Position numbers and translations under genes: made by a program
The notes under the pieces: model-generated
The model's input: only the letters and a program-made list of their open reading frames with translations
What the model was told of the DNA's origin: nothing
Databases searched by the model: none
Part shown: in pieces, positions 1-8,361 of the stretch
How positions within the stretch are numbered: position 1 is the first letter of the stretch
Layout: the number at the start of each line of letters is the position of its first letter
Assembly (NCBI GenBank): GCA_963764215.1
Contig: CAVXRS010000001.1
Location: 62,001-126,000, forward strand
Source: JAFDWI01 sp963764215
Lineage (GTDB): Bacteria > Actinomycetota > Acidimicrobiia > Acidimicrobiales > Iamiaceae
DNA: 64,000 bases
Direction of reading: 5' to 3'

Positions 1-2
1 GG

Positions 3-1673
3 CCGGATGCCTACGCCTACACCAAGGCCCTGGCGGAACAGGCGGTCGGCCAGAACCGCGGTGACGTTCCCGTTTCGATCGTACGACCGTCGATCATCGA
101 GTCGGCCTGGGCCGAACCACGTCCGGGGTGGATCCGCGGGTTCCGCATGGCCGAGCCGATCATCATCTCCTACGCCCGGGGGCTCCTCCACGAGTTCCCC
201 GGCGTTCCCGAAGGAACGGTGGACGTGATCCCGGTCGATCTGGTCGTCGCCGCCATCTGCGCGGTCGCCGCCCGCGGCCCCGAGACCGACCGTGAGCAAC
301 CGGCGATCTACCAGGTCGCATCGGGCAGTGCGAACCCTCTCGGCTACCAGCATCTTGTCGACCTGGTACGGGACTGGTTCACCGACCACCCGCTCTACGA
401 CGCGAAGGGGCAGCCGATCGTCGTGCCCGACTGGTCGTTTCCCGGCCGTGGGCGGGTCCAATCGCAGCTCGCCCGGGCCGACCGGACACTGGGCGCCGCC
501 GGCCGACTTCTCGCCGCTCTGCCCCTGCGTGGCCGGCAGATCGAACGCGCCGACGGCCTCGCCGAACAACATGACCAGATCAAGCGGGCGATGGCGTACG
601 TCGAGCTGTACGGCGCCTACACCGAGTGCGAGGCGACCTACGAGGTCGACCGGTTGTTGGGGCTGTGGAACGCGCTCGACGACAACGACCGCGCCGGCTT
701 CGGCTTCGACCCACGCGTCATCGACTGGGACGTCTACGCGACCGAGATCCATCTTCCCTCGATCATCGACCATGCCCGGGTCAAGACCACGGGAACCAAG
801 CGCGATCCAGAAACCCGTAGTCGGCGATTGCGTTCCCAGGTGCTCGACGAACGCCGCCAGTTCGCCGCCTTCGACCTCGAGCACACCATCCTGGCCTCGA
901 ACGTCGTCACCACCTACGCGTGGCTCGCCACCCGCCGCCTCCCATTCGGTGAGAAGGTGCACTTCGTGGCCCGGCTGCTCGCGGATGCGCCCGAGCTTCT
1001 TCGCCAGGACCGCCGGGATCGATCCGACTTCCTCCGCAGCTTCTATCGCCGATACGAGGACGCTCCGGTCGCCCAACTCGACTCCGACGCGGTCGCACAC
1101 TTCAACCACCTGCTGCTCGCCAACGCCTATCCGGACGCGCTCCGTCGCATCCGCGAGCACCGACGCCTCGGCCACCGGACCGTGTTGATCACCGGAGCGC
1201 TCGATTTCGTCATCGCACCACTCGCCCCGCTCTTCGACGATGTCGTGTGCACCGCGCTGTCCACCACGACCGATGACGAAGGAGTCATCCGCTACACAGG
1301 TCGGATGACCCGGGTGCCGCCCACCGGCGAGAGCCGCGCGCAGGCACTGCGCGACTACGCCGCCGCGAACGGCTTCGACCCGGGTGAGGGTGTGGCCTAC
1401 GCGGATGCGACGAGCGATCTCTCGATGCTCGAAGCGGTCGGGTTCCCGGTCGCCGTCAATCCGGAGACCCGGCTTGCGGCACTGGCCCGCAAGCGCGGCT
1501 GGTTGGTCGAGAACTGGGAACGCAGCTCGGGCAGCCCCGCACCGCTGGTTCCGATCGCCCCCCGTCGCGGTCGTCGAGGCGACGAACTGGTCACCAGAGT
1601 CGCCGAACGGTTGACCGAACCCAAGATCGCGGGGGCTTCGGGCACACGAGGCAAATCCGGGAGAAGACGGTGA
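3..1673 (+). CDS. Fatty-acyl-CoA-reductase-like SDR fused to a HAD-IB domain (5' end cut by window)
   Basis: The protein enters the window in mid-domain: frame 3 is open from the first bases and reads a Y-x-x-x-K type SDR active-site segment (AYTKALAE) followed by IVRPSIIESAWAEPRPGW, typical of male-sterility/fatty acyl-CoA reductase NAD-binding domains. A FAR C-terminal-like segment (around FGFDPRVIDWDVY, residue ~240 of the visible part) is followed by a HAD phosphatase-like domain: motif I reads FDLEHTIL, motif II ITGA, and the acidic loop YADATSDLSML. The second motif-I aspartate is replaced by glutamate. By family knowledge such reductases turn fatty acyl-CoA into aldehyde or alcohol with NAD(P)H; the role of the HAD part is unknown. 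The stop overlaps the next start (GTGA), so it is the first visible gene of a four-gene operon. The true start lies upstream of the window. Confidence 0.85.
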   Translation, partial: PDAYAYTKALAEQAVGQNRGDVPVSIVRPSIIESAWAEPRPGWIRGFRMAEPIIISYARGLLHEFPGVPEGTVDVIPVDLVVAAICAVAARGPETDREQPAIYQVASGSANPLGYQHLVDLVRDWFTDHPLYDAKGQPIVVPDWSFPGRGRVQSQLARADRTLGAAGRLLAALPLRGRQIERADGLAEQHDQIKRAMAYVELYGAYTECEATYEVDRLLGLWNALDDNDRAGFGFDPRVIDWDVYATEIHLPSIIDHARVKTTGTKRDPETRSRRLRSQVLDERRQFAAFDLEHTILASNVVTTYAWLATRRLPFGEKVHFVARLLADAPELLRQDRRDRSDFLRSFYRRYEDAPVAQLDSDAVAHFNHLLLANAYPDALRRIREHRRLGHRTVLITGALDFVIAPLAPLFDDVVCTALSTTTDDEGVIRYTGRMTRVPPTGESRAQALRDYAAANGFDPGEGVAYADATSDLSMLEAVGFPVAVNPETRLAALARKRGWLVENWERSSGSPAPLVPIAPRRGRRGDELVTRVAERLTEPKIAGASGTRGKSGRRR

Positions 1674-2833
1674 AGGCACTGCAGTTCGATCGGGATCTCC
1701 CCCGCTACGCCGCGGCCCGGCTCACGTCCGGGCTCCGCCCCGGTGCCGGCGCCCGCACCGGCCCGATCGAACTGGTGGACGTCGACCCACCCGAAGTCCC
1801 CGACGGCGAATGGGTCGAGGTCCGGCCCCGCCTGGCCGGCATCTGCGGCTCGGACCTGGCCACGATCGACGGCCGGGCCTCGGAGTACTTCGAGCCGATC
1901 GTGTCGTTCCCGTTCACACCCGGCCACGAGGTCGTGGGCGATCTCGACGACGACCGGCGTGTCGTGCTCGTACCCGTGCTGGACTGCGCGGTGCGTGGCG
2001 TGGAACCCCCGTGCGAGGCCTGCAGCCGCGGCGCGACCAATCACTGCGAGCGGATCGCCTTCGGTCACCTCGAGCCCGGACTGCAGACCGGGTACTGCAA
2101 CGCCACCGGCGGCGGGTGGTCGACCCGTTTCATCGCGCACCGCAGCCAACTCGTCGACGTCCCCGACACCTTGGACGACGAGGCGGCGGTGCTCGTCGAG
2201 CCGACCGCCTGCGCCGTGCACGCCGCCCGCAGTGTCGAGTCCCTGGGAGCGAACAACGTAGTCGTCATCGGCAGTGGCACCCTGGGACTCACCACGATCG
2301 CGGCGCTGCGGACGTTCGGAATCGCACCGGACGGGATCGTCGCCACTGCGAAGCATCCCCACCAGCGGCGCTTCGCCACGGCCCTCGGCGCCGACCGGGT
2401 CGTCGAACCGGGTGAGTTGCCCCGGGTGATCCGCTCGATGACCGGTTCGTATCTGATCGGTGGCCGTCAACTCACCGGAGGCGCCCCGGTGGTGGTCGAC
2501 TGCGTCGGATCGGCGGCATCACTGCAGGCGGCCTTTGCGGTCACCGCTCCCGGCGGGACCGTCGTCCAGGTGGGCATGCCCGGCAAGGTCCACGTCGACC
2601 TCACGCCGCTGTGGCATCGCGAGATCCGCCTCCAAGGCTGCTACGCCTACACCCGGGACGACTTCGTCGATGCCCTCCGGGTGGTCGAAGCGGCCGACCT
2701 CGGCCGATTGGTCACCACCACCTACCCCCTGGCCCGCTACCAGGCCGCCATCGACCACGCCGCCAACGCCGGCCGCCGCGGAGCCGTCAAGATCGCCTTC
2801 GATCTGCGAGACGAGAAAGAACGGCGCCGATGA
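1670..2833 (+). CDS. Zinc-dependent medium-chain alcohol dehydrogenase
   Basis: This 387-residue MDR enzyme has an N-terminal GroES-like domain with the catalytic-zinc segment GICGSDLATIDG and PGHEVVG, a structural-zinc-type cysteine cluster (CEACSRGATNHCE, residues ~118-130), and a Rossmann motif VIGSGTLGLTT near residue 205. It would oxidise an alcohol or polyol, or reduce an aldehyde, with NAD(P). The GTG start overlaps the stop of the reductase/HAD gene by four bases, so translation is coupled. An aldehyde or alcohol made by the upstream fatty-acyl-reductase-like protein is a plausible substrate, but that is inference. A 10-codon frame (MTRMSPQENR) begins inside its stop and ends at the next start, and may only serve coupling. 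Confidence 0.88.
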   Translation: MKALQFDRDLPRYAAARLTSGLRPGAGARTGPIELVDVDPPEVPDGEWVEVRPRLAGICGSDLATIDGRASEYFEPIVSFPFTPGHEVVGDLDDDRRVVLVPVLDCAVRGVEPPCEACSRGATNHCERIAFGHLEPGLQTGYCNATGGGWSTRFIAHRSQLVDVPDTLDDEAAVLVEPTACAVHAARSVESLGANNVVVIGSGTLGLTTIAALRTFGIAPDGIVATAKHPHQRRFATALGADRVVEPGELPRVIRSMTGSYLIGGRQLTGGAPVVVDCVGSAASLQAAFAVTAPGGTVVQVGMPGKVHVDLTPLWHREIRLQGCYAYTRDDFVDALRVVEAADLGRLVTTTYPLARYQAAIDHAANAGRRGAVKIAFDLRDEKERRR

Positions 2834-2861
2834 CCCGAATGTCCCCTCAGGAGAACCGCTG

Positions 2862-4436
2862 ATGCCCCGTCCCGGCTTCGTGCTCGACGTCGACCGTTCG
2901 ACTCCTCCCATCCTGTTCCACCATGGCGAGAACTTCCGGCTGGAGAAGCTCCCCGCAGGCCGGTCCCGGGTCGTCTACCCGGCCGAACCCCACGAAGGAA
3001 TCGAACATCCCGATGCGGCGATCCGCCATGCACTGGCGAACCCGCTCGGCGACAGCGAACCGCTGACCGCCCTGCTGCACCCGGGAATGAAGCTCACGAT
3101 CGCATTCGACGACGTGTCGCTCCCCCTCCCCACGATGCGCCGTCCGGACGTGCGTCAGCGGATCATCGAGGCCGTGCTCGATCTCGCCGCGGCGGCCGGC
3201 GTCGACGACATCCATCTGATTGCCGCGCTCGCGCTGCACCGCCGCATGACCGAGGCCGAGCTCCGCCATGCCGTCGGTGACCGGGTCTACGACGCGTTCG
3301 CGCCACTGGGTTGCCTCTACAACCACGACGCCGAGGACCCGGAGAACCTCGTCGAGCTGGGTACGACCCCCGACGGCGAGGTGGTGGAGATCAACCGGCG
3401 GGCCGCCGAGAGCGACCTGTTGGTGTACGTCAACATCAACCTGGTGGCGATGGACGGTGGCCACAAGTCCACCGCGACCGGGCTCGCCAGCTACCGCAGC
3501 ATCCGCCACCACCACAACGTGGCGACCATGCGGCATTCGAAGTCGTTCATGGACCGGCACGCATCCGCCCTGCACTCGTCCAATTGGCGCATGGGCGACG
3601 TGATCCGCGCTGCCGGGGTGAAGATCTTCCAGATCGAATCGACGCTCAACAACGACACGTTCGGGACGACCGGCCCCATGGCGGTGTTGGCCAAGCGCGA
3701 ATGGGAATGGTCGCTCCGCGACCGGGCGACCTACCTGACGATGAAGGCGGGGCTCGACCGCACGCCGGCCTCGGCCGCCCGCAAGATCTTCCAGGCGTGG
3801 CGGGCTCCCTACGCGGTGACCTCGGTCCACGCCGGTGAGGTCGATGCGGTGCACGAGGCAACCCTGGCCCAGGTGTTCGACGAGCAACTCGTCACGGTGG
3901 AGGGCCAGAGCGACATCCTCACGATGGGGCTGCCCTACATCTGCCCGTACAACGTGAACTCGGTGATGAACCCGATCCTGGTCATGTGCCTCGGACTGGG
4001 ATACTTCTTCAACATGTACCGGCACAAGCCGCTGGTGCGGCAAGGGGGCGTGCTGATCATGACGCATCCCACCCCCTGGGACTTCAACCCGATCCATCAT
4101 CCCAGCTACATCGACTTCTTCGAACAGGTCCTGGTGGAGACCACCGACCCGGTCGAGATCGAGAAGCGCTTCGAGACGGACTTCGCCGAGGACGAGTGGT
4201 ACCGGCACCTGTACCGCACCAGCTACGCCTACCACGGCGTGCACCCGTTCTACATGTGGTACTGGGGCGCCCACGCGCTCGAGCATCTGGGCCGGGTGAT
4301 CATCGTGGGTGGCGATCCGAAGGCGGTCCGCAGGCTCGGCTTCCGTCCCGCATCGACCCTCGACGACGCGTTCGAGCTGGCGGCGGACGTCGTCGGCCCC
4401 CAGCCGACCATCACCCACTTCCACAACCCCCCCTGA
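2862..4436 (+). CDS. LarA-family (DUF2088) lactate-racemase-like protein
   Basis: The 524-residue protein matches the nickel-pincer racemase LarA family. It carries the N-terminal IAFDDVSLPLP segment (LarA: D-D-x-T-R-P-x-P), the ALHRRMTEAELR histidine segment, the GGHKSTATG lysine that in LarA binds the NPN nickel cofactor, and a histidine 16 residues later (IRHHHN), the nickel ligand position. From my memory of Lactiplantibacillus LarA, the position of the second catalytic histidine (PHFF segment) is not histidine here (VNINLV), so lactate racemisation itself is doubtful. LarA homologues racemise or epimerise 2-hydroxyacids. It sits 28 bases after the dehydrogenase in the lipid-type operon. 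The ATG start was chosen because homology begins there (PRPGFVLDVDRS). The accessory genes larB/C/E are not in the window. Confidence 0.82.
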   Translation: MPRPGFVLDVDRSTPPILFHHGENFRLEKLPAGRSRVVYPAEPHEGIEHPDAAIRHALANPLGDSEPLTALLHPGMKLTIAFDDVSLPLPTMRRPDVRQRIIEAVLDLAAAAGVDDIHLIAALALHRRMTEAELRHAVGDRVYDAFAPLGCLYNHDAEDPENLVELGTTPDGEVVEINRRAAESDLLVYVNINLVAMDGGHKSTATGLASYRSIRHHHNVATMRHSKSFMDRHASALHSSNWRMGDVIRAAGVKIFQIESTLNNDTFGTTGPMAVLAKREWEWSLRDRATYLTMKAGLDRTPASAARKIFQAWRAPYAVTSVHAGEVDAVHEATLAQVFDEQLVTVEGQSDILTMGLPYICPYNVNSVMNPILVMCLGLGYFFNMYRHKPLVRQGGVLIMTHPTPWDFNPIHHPSYIDFFEQVLVETTDPVEIEKRFETDFAEDEWYRHLYRTSYAYHGVHPFYMWYWGAHALEHLGRVIIVGGDPKAVRRLGFRPASTLDDAFELAADVVGPQPTITHFHNPP

Positions 4437-4611
4437 TCATGGCGGACGTCCAGTGAACGGCGACGCTGCGCAGCCGCCAGGCGAAGCAGCCCCGAAGGTG
4501 ACCGCCGGATGGCGAAGCCCGAGCGAGCAGGCCCGAAGGGCCGCCCGAGCTCGAAAGCAAACCCAGTGAGTCGCGAACGCGGCGCGGCCGCCGGAGGCGA
4601 GCGCGCCACTG

Positions 4612-5565
4612 GTGCGGGCCAAGGTGCTGGTGCATTTTGCGAGGTCCCAACTCCCCGATCCCTCGAGGCTGCTCGCGAAGTTGGAGTTTCCCCTGCGTGC
4701 CCCCCAGGTTCCCAACGGGGTCGAACCCCTCGCCGCACCCAAGCGCACCGGCGCGGACTACGACACCGATTGGGCCCGCCGGCCGGCAGCCCGCGCGGCA
4801 CGCCGCATGTTGCTCGACGGCGTGATCCGTCCGACCGCGAAGGCACTCGCCGACCCCGACGTCCGCGGCATCGACCTCCTGGACGGTCTGGAAGGCCCGG
4901 TCATCTTCACGGCCAACCACCACAGCCATCTCGACACGCCACTGCTGCTCGGGGCGCTTCCGGCGCGTTTCCGCCACAAGGTCTTCGCGGTGGCGGCCGC
5001 CGACTACTTCTTCGGAAATCGAGTTTCGAGCGCCGCTTCCGCGCTGCTGCTCAACGCCGTTCCCATGGAGCGATCCCGGGTGAGCCGCAGGTCGGCCGAC
5101 GAGTCAGCCGACCTGCTGCACGAGGGGTGGTCGATGTTGATCTTTCCCGAAGGAGGTCGTTCGCCCGACGGCTGGGGCCAACCCTTCAAAGGCGGCGCCG
5201 CCTACCTGGCATTGCGCTGCGACGTCCCGGTCGTGCCCATCCATGTGCGCGGCACCGACCGACTGCTCCCGAAAGGGTCGAAGCGGCTCTCCACGGGGAG
5301 CACCCAGGTCACCTTCGGTGCGCCAATCCGACCTGCAGAAGGCATGGATTCCCGTCGATTCGGCCAGGTCATCGAAGATGCCGTGGCGGCGCTGGCCGAC
5401 GAGGCGACCACCGACTGGTACTCGGCACGGCGCCGACTCCATGACGGCACCACGCCTGCGCTCACCGGTCCCGACGCCGACTCCTGGCGACGGGCCTGGC
5501 AGCTGGGTCCGCGCACGCCTCTCCACCGACGCCGTCGCACTCGGAACGAACGCCACTGGCCGTGA
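4612..5565 (+). CDS. 1-acyl-sn-glycerol-3-phosphate acyltransferase-like (PlsC family)
   Basis: A 317-residue acyltransferase with the family motifs NHHSHLD (NHx4D, residue ~103), a VPMERSR segment, the substrate-binding FPEGGRS (residue ~180) and VPVVPIHVRG. It probably acylates a lysophospholipid or other hydroxyl acceptor at the inner membrane. The N-terminal ~70 residues resemble those of acyltransferases that sit in lipid operons rather than housekeeping PlsC. The start is a GTG preceded by GGAGG 13 bases upstream. The 175 bases between the racemase-like gene and this start contain a short open frame in frame 1 ending at 4569 with no recognisable domain. Co-orientation with the reductase, dehydrogenase and LarA-like genes suggests a common lipid-modifying pathway (inference). 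Confidence 0.85.
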   Translation: MRAKVLVHFARSQLPDPSRLLAKLEFPLRAPQVPNGVEPLAAPKRTGADYDTDWARRPAARAARRMLLDGVIRPTAKALADPDVRGIDLLDGLEGPVIFTANHHSHLDTPLLLGALPARFRHKVFAVAAADYFFGNRVSSAASALLLNAVPMERSRVSRRSADESADLLHEGWSMLIFPEGGRSPDGWGQPFKGGAAYLALRCDVPVVPIHVRGTDRLLPKGSKRLSTGSTQVTFGAPIRPAEGMDSRRFGQVIEDAVAALADEATTDWYSARRRLHDGTTPALTGPDADSWRRAWQLGPRTPLHRRRRTRNERHWP

Positions 5566-5592
5566 CGATCTGATCCGACCACGAGGGCAACG

Positions 5593-5931
5593 TCAACCGT
5601 TGGGGTTGATCGGCTTGGCGTCGGTCGGCACGCACGCGGTCACCACGGCGCGCAACGTGGTCACGACCTCGGTGGGCACCTTCCCGGCGTTGTCGGGTTT
5701 GGCGACCGCACGCAACTCGGAAGACGTCAGCGCCTTCAGCGGCGGATTCTCGTGGGGCATCCCGTCGTAGAGACCGTCGGCCACACACTTCGCCTGGGCC
5801 GGGGTGAGACCGTTGCGCTGTTGCAGCTTCTCCACCAGACCGCTGCGGGACGGTCCGCTCGAACAGGCCACGGCGCCAGCGAACAGCAGGACCGCCAGCG
5901 TGAGTCGGGTCGTTTGTCGTCGCAGGCGCAC
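5593..5931 (-). CDS. Small secreted lipoprotein, function unknown
   Basis: A 112-residue protein with a type II signal peptide: positively charged MRLRRQTTR, a hydrophobic stretch and the lipobox AVACSSG, so the mature protein should be lipid-anchored from Cys-23 on the outer face of the membrane. The mature part contains one further cysteine pair (AKCVAD and VTACVP) that could form a disulphide. No catalytic motif is visible. The start codon is GTG and lies exactly six bases after TAGTCT (minus strand, 5938-5943), the pattern of a leaderless actinobacterial transcript. It converges on the PlsC gene and is divergent from the membrane protein that follows. Confidence 0.75.
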   Translation of the reverse strand: MRLRRQTTRLTLAVLLFAGAVACSSGPSRSGLVEKLQQRNGLTPAQAKCVADGLYDGMPHENPPLKALTSSELRAVAKPDNAGKVPTEVVTTLRAVVTACVPTDAKPINPNG

Positions 5932-5943
5932 CGCGTGAGACTA
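5932..5943 (-). promoter_or_regulatory. Leaderless promoter -10 box of the lipoprotein gene
   Basis: On the minus strand TAGTCT is followed by six bases (CACGCG) and then the GTG start. A TANNNT box 6-7 bases before the start codon is the usual layout of leaderless mRNAs in actinobacteria. No convincing -35 box was needed or found. Confidence 0.5.
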
Positions 5944-5988
5944 TCCCGTGCCACCACATCGATCCCACAGGTCTACTGTGCACCACCG

Positions 5989-7591
5989 ATGTCAGGTCCC
6001 AGCACCCGGATGGCCACAACGGCCCCGCGAGGTGATGCAGCGGTCGACGTCAGGACGAGGTGGCATCGCTGGCTGTTCCTGGGGGTCCTGGCCGCCTATC
6101 TCTTCACAGCGGCCGGCCAGTTCCAGACGATCGACGCAGCCCAGGAACTGAGTGTTGCGGTCTCGATACGGGCGGGCCGGGGCGTCCAGAGCGACTACGG
6201 ATCCGGTGTAGGAGGACACACCGATGTCGGCCGAAACGGTTGGACGTACGGGGTGCACGACATCGGGTCCTCCCTCGCCTATCTGCCCCTGACTCTGGTT
6301 CCCGGAACCATCGATCGGCTTCCACCGTCGAACAGCGTTCACCACGAACGGCTCCTGCCCAGCAGACGACTGTTCTTCGTGGCGTCGTTCCTCCCACCAC
6401 TCTTCGGTGCCTTGATCGTGCTGGTCTTTGCGCGGCTCGTCGGAGAACTGGGGTTCGACCCCGTCACCTCGGCGACCACGGCGCTCCTCGTGGCATTTGC
6501 CTCGACGATCTGGGTCTTTGCGCACATCTCGTTCGACGTGACGCTCGCCACCCTTGCGCTGCTCACCGCCGTATGGTTCCTGATCCGGTTCCGCAAGAGC
6601 GGGGCAGGTTCGGACGCATTGATCCTGGGCGCCTGTCTGGGCGCTTCCGTCATCGTCAGGGTGGATTCGCTGGTCATGGTCGCGGTGCTCGTCCTGCCCA
6701 CCCTGCCGATGATCAGGTCGAAGACCGGGAAGTGGCGTGCTCGTGTGGCTGCCGCGGTGTTCCTACCGATCGTGGTCGGCATCGCCATCGACCTGACCTA
6801 CAACTGGTGGCGATTCGGATCGGTCACCGACAACGGGCACCGGAACGATCCGTGGCTCCACGTGACGAACCAGGTCGGCAAGGGCATCTACGGACAGGTG
6901 CTGTCTCCGGGAAAGGGGCTCCTGGTCTTCTCACCGATCCTGATCGTCGCCCTGTTCGCATGGCGGTGGTTCATTCGGAAAGATGCAGTGCTCGCACTCT
7001 CCATCATCGGGGCGTGTGGCGCGAACATCTTCGCTCATGCGCTGACCGTCGGTTGGGCGGGCGATCAGGCCTGGGGTTCGCGTATTCACCGTCTTGCTGG
7101 TCCCCCTTTTGGCGATTCCACTTGCTCAGGTCGTCGATCGGTTCCGTCGACGGCGGTGCAGCACGACGCTCGGTGTCGCTCTCGTCGTCCTGTCCTTGGT
7201 TGGGATCGCCATCCAGCTCAGCGGCGTGCTCGTGAACTACTTCGCCGTCGACGAGGGGCGCGAGCTCCGCGGATTGTCGACCTTCTCCGATGCGAACCAC
7301 CCGGCGTATATTGACGCCTTCGGAGTTCTGGGACGCGCACTGTCCCATGCCCAGCCGTACCCACATCTCGACGCGCACTGGATCGGAATCCTCGATCCGG
7401 CCCGGATAGATCTCTGGTGGGTGAGAAGTGCGCAGGTTTCCGGATGGAACCTGGCAACCGTGGGCATTCCCACCCTCTTGTTCGTGGGATCGGCGTGGTG
7501 CTTCTTCCGGCTCCATCGATTACTCGCCGTCCCCATGAGTCACGGCACCGACGCGCCGGGAATCGTCGAGTCGACTATTCGACGAGCCTGA
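5989..7591 (+). CDS. Polytopic membrane protein, GT-C-like (one frame break)
   Basis: About 530 residues when the two frames are joined. The first ~365 residues hold repeated hydrophobic helices (LFLGVLAAYLFTAAG, FGALIVLVFARLV, VLVLPTLPM and others) and the loop WAGDQAWGSR, which resembles the W-G-(D/G)-x-x-W-G-x-R(Y) loop of dolichyl-phosphate-mannose-type GT-C glycosyltransferases. The frame then breaks near position 7080 and continues in frame 2 with TVLLVPLLAIPLAQ. A single missing base in TCGCGTATTCACC would restore S-R-Y-F-T. A sugar-transfer role in the envelope is likely but the substrate is unknown. The start ATG was chosen at the first in-frame Met before hydrophobic segment 1 (MSGPSTRMATTAP); MATTAP at 6010 is the alternative. 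Confidence 0.7.
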
Positions 7592-8304
7592 TCCCCGACG
7601 GGGCGATCGACGTCTCGGTGCGGGGCAGATCCACGCTGAATTCGGTGAGCGCGCCGGGGAACACATGGGTGGCGAGCAGCACCGGCCGCTCGTCGGTCGC
7701 ATAGGTCGTCCGTTCGCACACGAGTACCGGCGATCCGGGCTCGATTTCCAACAGCTCGGCCTGTCGGGGGGTCGCCGCGGCCGCGGCGATCGTCTGGACC
7801 CCGTGTCCGAGCGAGACGTCGAGCAGGTCGTGGAAGGAATGCTCGGTGAGCTGCGCCCGGGTGAAGCGTTCCTCCGAGATCGTCCGGACACCAGACGGTG
7901 ACCAGTGCGAACGGTCGCCCATCGGCCATCGTCAGGCGCACGAGTCGCAGGACCTTGTCGACGTTGAGCACGTTTCGCACCCGGGCCGGGGCCACCACCG
8001 ATCGCAATTCCAGAACCTTGCGGAATGACGTCGCGCCCGACGCCTCGAGCTGGGCTTCGATCGTGCCCAACCGGCCGAGGCGTTGACGAAGCGGATCGCC
8101 GGAGGCGAACCAGCCGAGACCCTGTTGCGCGTCGATGAGACCCTCGGTCCGCAGGGCGTCCAGGGCTTTGCGCACCGTGACTCGACTCGCGCCATAGGTG
8201 GCCGACAGCTCCGCCTCGCTGGGAAGCCGACCTCCTTCGAAGTCACCGGCCTCGAGTCGACTCCGGAGGCCGTCGGCGATGTCGAGGTAACGAATCTTGC
8301 GCAC
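7575..8304 (-). CDS. GntR-family (HutC/UTRA type) transcriptional regulator (one frame break)
   Basis: The N-terminal ~75 residues are a GntR winged helix: YLDIADGLRSRLEAGDF, LPSEAELSATYGASRVTVRKAL and EGLIDAQQGLGWF. The rest is a UTRA ligand-binding domain ending in GIRLVE. The frame breaks near 7872: VTVWCPDDLG in one frame continues as ERFTRAQLTEHSFHDLL in the next, and removal of one G from the GGAGGA run restores a continuous protein of ~240 residues. GTG at 8304 was chosen over GTG at 8313 because it leaves the operator-like repeats outside the message. The gene is divergent from aconitase and overlaps the membrane protein gene at its 3' end by 17 bases. It probably represses or senses a metabolite for the aconitase gene (inference). 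Confidence 0.82.
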
Positions 8305-8326
8305 TTGTATCACACTTGTCTATATT
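8297..8326 (+). promoter_or_regulatory. Aconitase promoter with two direct CACTTGT repeats (GntR operator candidate)
   Basis: A plausible sigma-70-type promoter TTGCGC (8297-8302), 18-base spacer, TATATT (8321-8326) faces the aconitase gene. Between the boxes the heptamer CACTTGT occurs twice (8302-8308 and 8313-8319) with an 11-base period, one helical turn. Both copies overlap the alternative GTG starts of the divergent GntR gene. This is the natural place for autoregulation and for control of aconitase. Confidence 0.55.
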
Positions 8327-8361
8327 GGGAACAACGAGAGAATCGTCGCAGAGGAGTCGAC

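Noticed and set aside
2847..4424. A 525-codon antisense frame opposite the LarA-like gene
   Set aside because: Low-complexity His/Val/Arg composition and no recognisable domain; the plus strand is clearly coding.
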